Source: Nanobdellota archaeon (GTDB lineage Archaea; Nanobdellota; Nanobdellia; Pacearchaeales; GW2011-AR1). From it: a stretch of DNA of 9,968 bases. Location of the stretch: NCBI GenBank assembly GCA_030640395.1, contig DAOWJK010000053.1, forward strand, positions 1 to 9,968. Reading direction: 5' to 3'. Of the stretch, positions 6,987 through 9,968 are shown in pieces. Both the position numbers and the translations under genes were made by a program. The notes beneath the pieces are model-generated. The model was not told the origin of the DNA. It searched no databases and saw nothing but the letters and a program-made list of their open reading frames with translations. Each line of letters opens with the position of its first letter. Position 1 is the stretch's first letter.

Positions 6987-7619
6987 TCATACCCCCAAAA
7001 AACTCCCAACAACAGCCTGCTTAACTTCTGGATGTTTTTTCTCTAACTCATCAATAAACAAACTTATTTTATCTTTCTTAATTTTTTCTTTTTTAAATTT
7101 TAACTTCTTTAACTTAGCATACAACAAAACTTCCTTGTCCAAAAACAAATAAAGAGGTTTGATTATTTTATTATTAACAGGCAAAACATTTTTTAAATCA
7201 TTCACATTTCCTTTAATTAAAAAATGAATTATCTTATCTGCCTCTAAATCAGTTGTTGAAGCAATTGCAATTTTATTGCCCCTAGTAAAAATCTTGCCCC
7301 TTGTAGAGAAATTCTTTCTCTCGGGGTACATTTTATGTGTTGAAAAAGATTTTTCGGGGTACACACGAAGTGTGCTGATCGGCAGTTTCACTAATTCAAC
7401 CATTGCCTTTTTTGCAAACATTTTCAAAACATCTTGTAAAACAACTTCACGAAAATCTCGGGCTTTTTTGTAGCCAACAACCTCATTTTTCTTAATCATC
7501 TTAAATCTCCGAATAGTATACAAAACCTTTTTCTGAAACCACCGAACAAAACAAGTCCTGCAAAGTTTTCTCTGATTTGTAAATTCATACACAGGTTTTG
7601 TCTCGCATAATTTGCACAT
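6987..7619 (-). CDS. Ncs6/TtuA-like protein lacking the PP-loop, with a nested hairpin insertion
   Basis: 210 residues from the ATG at 7619. The N-terminus carries the zinc-binding CxxC...CxxC of Ncs6/TtuA tRNA 2-thiolation enzymes (C2, C5, C20, C23), followed by the typical FQKKVLYTIRRFKMIKK. The C-terminal half also aligns: STTDLEADKIIHFLIKGNV stands where TGHNLDDEAQ...NLLRGD belongs, then KIIKPLYLFLDKEVLLYAKL (family: VKPL..VPEKEVALYA) and FIDELEKKHPEVK. The ATP-binding SGGKDS motif and about 60-70 residues of the core are missing; the position holds EVVGYKKARDF. The catalytic core cysteines are also absent. Residues 82-115 are encoded by hairpin element D. It begins one base after the stop of the PP-loop ATPase gene, so the two are probably co-translated and may work together, as catalytic Ncs6 and degenerate Ncs2 do in eukaryotes. 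A TTG at 7640 would overlap the upstream gene and is less likely. Confidence 0.7.
   Translation of the reverse strand: MCKLCETKPVYEFTNQRKLCRTCFVRWFQKKVLYTIRRFKMIKKNEVVGYKKARDFREVVLQDVLKMFAKKAMVELVKLPISTLRVYPEKSFSTHKMYPERKNFSTRGKIFTRGNKIAIASTTDLEADKIIHFLIKGNVNDLKNVLPVNNKIIKPLYLFLDKEVLLYAKLKKLKFKKEKIKKDKISLFIDELEKKHPEVKQAVVGSFLGV
7278..7375 (-). repeat. In-gene hairpin element D, apparently one copy nested in another
   Basis: Outer copy on the plus strand: GCCCCTAGT, stem AAAAATCTT (7287-7295) / AAGATTTTT (7346-7354), C, GGGG, then TACACACGAAGTGTGC with its own 5-bp hairpin. Lying in the outer loop (about 7296-7345) is a second copy: GCCCCTTGT, stem AGAGAAA/TTTCTCT (7305-7321), C, GGGG, then TACATTTTATGTGT. 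Translation gives repeated peptide words such as VYPEKSFST and MYPERKNFST. Confidence 0.7.
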
Positions 7620-7620
7620 T

Positions 7621-8568
7621 TTAAATTTTATATTTCTCAAACTTCTTCCTCTCTTTTAAACTTCCTCTCTTTGAATAAGTTTTAATTAATTTATTTATTT
7701 TTTCTTTAACCTTCTTATCACATTTATCCAACATCAAAGCACTGGGTCCGGGAAAATCAGGAACAACTACATTCTTTGCCCTTAGTAAAGATTTTCTCCG
7801 AAAATCTTTCGGGGCCTCGTAAGAGGTTCTCGCACCGGGAACGAAGTGAGGCGGTGTACGCCCTTGGGTGTCAAAACTTTCAAGGATTTTATTTTCTTTC
7901 TCATCTCTTCCCAAAACAACCCAACACTTATCAATAACAAAATGCCGTCCAACATTAACAAACTTTACTTCCTCCTCATTCAATCCCCTCTCAAACAAAA
8001 ACTCAAATCTTTTTTTCAACTCCTTCTCGCAAAGCACACAACCTCCAGCAGGAGCAGGATAAGAAATCTTGAACTTTTTAGCAAGAGCAATTTGCTTATC
8101 TCTTCTCCTCCCTGAAATCCCAAATTCAGAAAGAGGTCTAAGCAACCTTTTATTCAAGCCTGATTGCGCCTCAATTAATTTGAAAGACTTTTTCATCTGC
8201 GACATTGGTCTTTGGGCTTCAACTTCCCCGGTCACAATAAATTCAATTTTATCTTCATCTGCAAACTCTTTTGTTTTTTTTAATAAAAAAATCCTGCAAT
8301 CAATACATGGATTAACCCCGACACCCCTTCCATATTTTGGATTTTTAAGAACTTTCAAATATTCCTTCAAAAACTTTCCCTTAGTGCAGTCAAAAATTTT
8401 TAATTTTATTTTTTCCTTCTTGCAAAATTCTTTTATTTCTTTTTCAGCATCCTTGGCAAAAGGCAACTTAAAAAACAACCCAACAACTTCAAAACCTTTT
8501 TCCTGCATAATCTTAACAGCAAGACGGCTGTCTAATCCCCCTGAAAGCATAACAATACATTTTTTCAT
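7621..8568 (-). CDS. PP-loop ATPase, MnmA/ThiI-like tRNA thiolation family
   Basis: 315 residues. MLSGGLDSRLA (residues 7-17) is a PP-loop that binds ATP and adenylates a substrate. NPCIDCR (C88, C91) followed by IVTGEVEAQRPMSQ matches the ThiI/MnmA-like thiouridylase family, and so do LLRPLS (142-147), the GRRR near 153 and YPAPAGGCVLCEK (C177, C180). The C-terminal part, VNVGRHFVID...VVLGRDEKEN and FPGPSALML, is the extra domain seen in archaeal and some bacterial members. These proteins are thought to activate tRNA uridine for sulfur transfer; the exact position modified is not certain. Residues 233-264, between GRDEKEN and FPGP, are encoded by hairpin element C in a probable surface loop. 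The ATG at 8568 has a TATA box about 25 bases upstream and the stop is one base before the next gene. Confidence 0.85.
   Translation of the reverse strand: MKKCIVMLSGGLDSRLAVKIMQEKGFEVVGLFFKLPFAKDAEKEIKEFCKKEKIKLKIFDCTKGKFLKEYLKVLKNPKYGRGVGVNPCIDCRIFLLKKTKEFADEDKIEFIVTGEVEAQRPMSQMKKSFKLIEAQSGLNKRLLRPLSEFGISGRRRDKQIALAKKFKISYPAPAGGCVLCEKELKKRFEFLFERGLNEEEVKFVNVGRHFVIDKCWVVLGRDEKENKILESFDTQGRTPPHFVPGARTSYEAPKDFRRKSLLRAKNVVVPDFPGPSALMLDKCDKKVKEKINKLIKTYSKRGSLKERKKFEKYKI
7778..7872 (-). repeat. In-gene hairpin element C (composite, four hairpins)
   Basis: On the plus strand: CCC TTAGT with a perfect 9-bp stem AAAGATTTT (7787-7795) / AAAATCTTT (7801-7809) then C GGGG, the same frame as element D; CCTC-GTAA-GAGG (7815-7826); GCACCG (7832-7837) / CGGTGT (7852-7857) with a 14-base loop; and TACGCCCTTGGGTGT (7857-7871), the core tail of A and B. 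GC is 41 of 70 bases over 7801-7870, against 15 of 60 over 7621-7680. It is translated without a stop as about 32 residues. Confidence 0.75.
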
Positions 8569-8588
8569 TAAAACCTAAACAAAAAATA

Positions 8589-8597
8589 TTTTATAAA
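8589..8597 (-). promoter_or_regulatory. TATA box of the PP-loop ATPase gene
   Basis: TTTATAAAA on the minus strand is centred about 25 bases upstream of the ATG at 8568 and abuts the stop codon of the preceding membrane-protein gene. The spacing predicts a leaderless message covering both thiolation-like genes. Confidence 0.55.
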
Positions 8598-9398
8598 TTA
8601 TTTGTTCTTCCCAAAAACAACTTTTTTTGCCCCAGAAGTTTGTGTCTTAACAACTTGTTTCTTAACAACTTTTTCCTTTGATTTTATTTTAGAAACAAAA
8701 TCAAATAATTTAAATCCAACTTTAAAAAACTTCATTACAATTCCAACAGCAAGAACAATCAAACCAGTTATCAAAGAAATCAAAAACACTGAATACGCCT
8801 TAGAAAAAAACACAGTAAAATGCTCGGCAAATCCAAAAGGAATCCAAAACAAAAACTGCTCAATCTTTACAAACGGCAAAGAAGAAATTACAAGCAACAC
8901 CCCAGCGATAATAAATGAATTGGATTTTGCCTCAGCCAGGAAAAAAACCAAAACAAACAAAACCAAGGCAACAGCCAATGCAATATAAAAATACGAATTA
9001 ACAGACTCCTTTAATTTAGAAAAATCAAACATTGATTCTTCTGCCTGCCCGTGATAAATTTCCTCTACAAATTCTTCAATAGCATGCTCAACAACAGCGT
9101 CAGAACCCCGGGCAACAACTTCACACCCAACTTCAAAAACCCTCCCGGATTCTTCATGACTAAAAACATACTCTGAATTATTCATGCAATACGCCTCCAT
9201 TTTTGCAAACTCCCCGCCAACCACTTCACTTACATTTATTTTATCCTCAATAACCTCCCTGACAACAGAAACAAGTTCTGGCTTTATTGTTTCATAATCC
9301 AATGACTTGTCCAAAGTCCACAAAACATTCCCTGCTAAAAAAACCACAAATAATAAAATACTTGCAACAACTAATAAACCTCCTCTAAGCACGCCCAT
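8598..9398 (-). CDS. Four-helix membrane protein with an extracellular loop, function unknown
   Basis: 266 residues. Hydrophobic segments lie at about 8-27, 136-155, 160-177 and 201-223. The 28-135 loop is acidic, helical and holds two cysteines (C71, C92) that could form a disulfide. With four helices the loop would be outside and both termini inside, in agreement with the strongly basic tail (KIKSKEKVVKKQVVK, residues 237-251). I do not recognise a family. The architecture resembles small membrane proteins of unknown role common in DPANN genomes. It reads MGVLRGGLLVVASILL, and the first segment could act as a signal anchor. It ends 30 bases before the PP-loop ATPase start and shares its strand, but that gene seems to have its own promoter, so co-function is not implied. 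No convincing TATA box is seen 26 bases upstream. Confidence 0.75.
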   Translation of the reverse strand: MGVLRGGLLVVASILLFVVFLAGNVLWTLDKSLDYETIKPELVSVVREVIEDKINVSEVVGGEFAKMEAYCMNNSEYVFSHEESGRVFEVGCEVVARGSDAVVEHAIEEFVEEIYHGQAEESMFDFSKLKESVNSYFYIALAVALVLFVLVFFLAEAKSNSFIIAGVLLVISSLPFVKIEQFLFWIPFGFAEHFTVFFSKAYSVFLISLITGLIVLAVGIVMKFFKVGFKLFDFVSKIKSKEKVVKKQVVKTQTSGAKKVVFGKNK

Positions 9399-9472
9399 TT
9401 TAAAAAAGCGTGATTAATGAAAATCTTTGATTTACTTTAATAATTCCCATAAATTATAATAATCAAAATAGT

Positions 9473-9928
9473 TTAAAAACTTTTCATCATAACAACATCT
9501 TCATAACCTTCTTTGTAAAGGTCTGTTCTTGCAACTTCTTTATATCCTCCTATTCTCAAAGCACTAAGAACATCCAATCTATCAGTTCGTGCATCACAAA
9601 TAATTCCTAACTTTCCTTCTTGTTTTGAAATTGCTTCAACCTGTCTTATCATAAAATTCAAAAAATACCTTCTTGATAATTCTTTAGCAGTTCTTCCATT
9701 CTTTAATTCACAAAAATTTTTCAGATGTTTACAATCCTGAAAAATTAAACTTGAAACCAAAATATCATCACTAAATCCCAAAACAGAATCTTTTACCCCC
9801 CATCTAAGTTCCTCCAAAGCTTTTTGCAGCCAAACATCATATCCTCTATAATTTAATTTTCTTGGCAAAAGAAATCTTGAAACATTATCTATATCTTTTG
9901 GTTCAAATAATCTAAAATTAAAATCCAT
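9473..9928 (-). CDS. Small GNAT-like protein
   Basis: 151 residues. FRLFEPKDIDNVSRFL resembles the first strand and helix of a GNAT fold, and the end, LGIICDARTDRLDVLSALRIGGYKEVARTDLY, fits the last helix and strands (N..A...Y...GF.EV). The acetyl-CoA pyrophosphate loop is not recognisable: the expected place holds ELSRRYFLNFMIRQVEAI, which keeps an R/K-rich turn before a helix but lacks the glycines. It may be a catalytically divergent acetyltransferase. I cannot name a substrate. It starts at the ATG at 9928 with a TATA-like AATATAAA (9959-9966) about 34 bases upstream, so a leader of only a few bases is expected. It is separated from the next gene by 74 bases without visible features. Confidence 0.6.
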   Translation of the reverse strand: MDFNFRLFEPKDIDNVSRFLLPRKLNYRGYDVWLQKALEELRWGVKDSVLGFSDDILVSSLIFQDCKHLKNFCELKNGRTAKELSRRYFLNFMIRQVEAISKQEGKLGIICDARTDRLDVLSALRIGGYKEVARTDLYKEGYEDVVMMKSF

Positions 9929-9956
9929 GAAAAAAGAGAATTACTCCCTTAATAAA

Positions 9957-9967
9957 AATTTATATTC
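9957..9967 (-). promoter_or_regulatory. TATA-like box of the 9928-9473 gene
   Basis: The minus strand reads GAATATAAATT about 34 bases upstream of the ATG at 9928. The window edge prevents checking for an upstream BRE. Confidence 0.4.
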
Positions 9968-9968
9968 A

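Noticed and set aside
7619..7640. TTG start for the Ncs6-like gene at 7640
   Set aside because: It would overlap the upstream gene by 20 bases, while the ATG at 7619 starts right at the zinc-binding MCKLC.
441..7872. CRISPR array or tandem repeat
   Set aside because: The copies are scattered over 7 kb inside genes, vary in stem sequence and have no regular spacers.
7778..7872. tRNA-like gene in element C (several hairpins and a GGTTC word)
   Set aside because: GGTTC is not followed by a closing T-arm stem, there is no acceptor stem and no anticodon arm of correct size; the region is open in frame with the host gene.
8069..8578. 169-codon plus-strand open frame over the PP-loop ATPase gene
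   Set aside because: It is antisense to a gene with clear family motifs and its protein looks like a low-complexity reverse reading.
8602..8988. 128-codon plus-strand open frame over the four-helix membrane protein
   Set aside because: Antisense to a gene with coherent membrane segments; no recognisable motif and no promoter at its start.

Overview
The window is AT-rich, tightly packed archaeal DNA. The archaeal signature comes from the threonyl-tRNA synthetase, which has an archaeal-type N-terminal editing domain, from an archaeal/eukaryal-type tryptophanyl-tRNA synthetase, from TATA boxes about 26 bases upstream of start codons with almost no 5' leader, and from a diverged Ncs6/TtuA-like tRNA-thiolation protein. 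Gene size, compactness and several proteins without clear relatives suggest a DPANN archaeon, perhaps near Pacearchaeota/Woesearchaeota. The lineage is an inference.

Layout. Positions 1-294 (+) hold the 3' end of a Trm9-like methyltransferase. It converges on a minus-strand operon running 3195 to 296: thrS, a RimJ/RimL-type acetyltransferase, and a conserved small protein broken by a one-base frameshift. trpS (4356-3226, -) lies just upstream of thrS and diverges from a large membrane protein (4438-6474, +). That protein has a signal peptide, an extracellular beta-rich region, one membrane helix and a degenerate class III nucleotide-cyclase-like domain. Then follow, all on the minus strand, a possible papain-fold protein (6941-6498), an Ncs6-like protein without a PP-loop (7619-6987), a PP-loop tRNA-thiolation-like ATPase (8568-7621), a four-helix membrane protein (9398-8598) and a small GNAT-like protein (9928-9473). 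No gene-free stretch exceeds 300 bases. Much of the window serves tRNA: two synthetases, two thiolation-like proteins and a probable tRNA-wobble methyltransferase.

The most unusual content is a family of short, GC-rich hairpin elements sitting in frame inside four of these genes: the 912-296 gene (two or three copies), thrS, the Ncs6-like gene and the PP-loop gene. They share a DNA core (TACACCCTTGGGTGC and variants on the plus strand). Two copies differ only by compensatory changes in a 9-bp stem plus minor loop changes. The shared core is read in different frames in different genes, and one copy appears nested in the loop of another. This resembles the logic of the Rickettsia palindromic elements that insert in open reading frames, but I know of no described equivalent in DPANN archaea.
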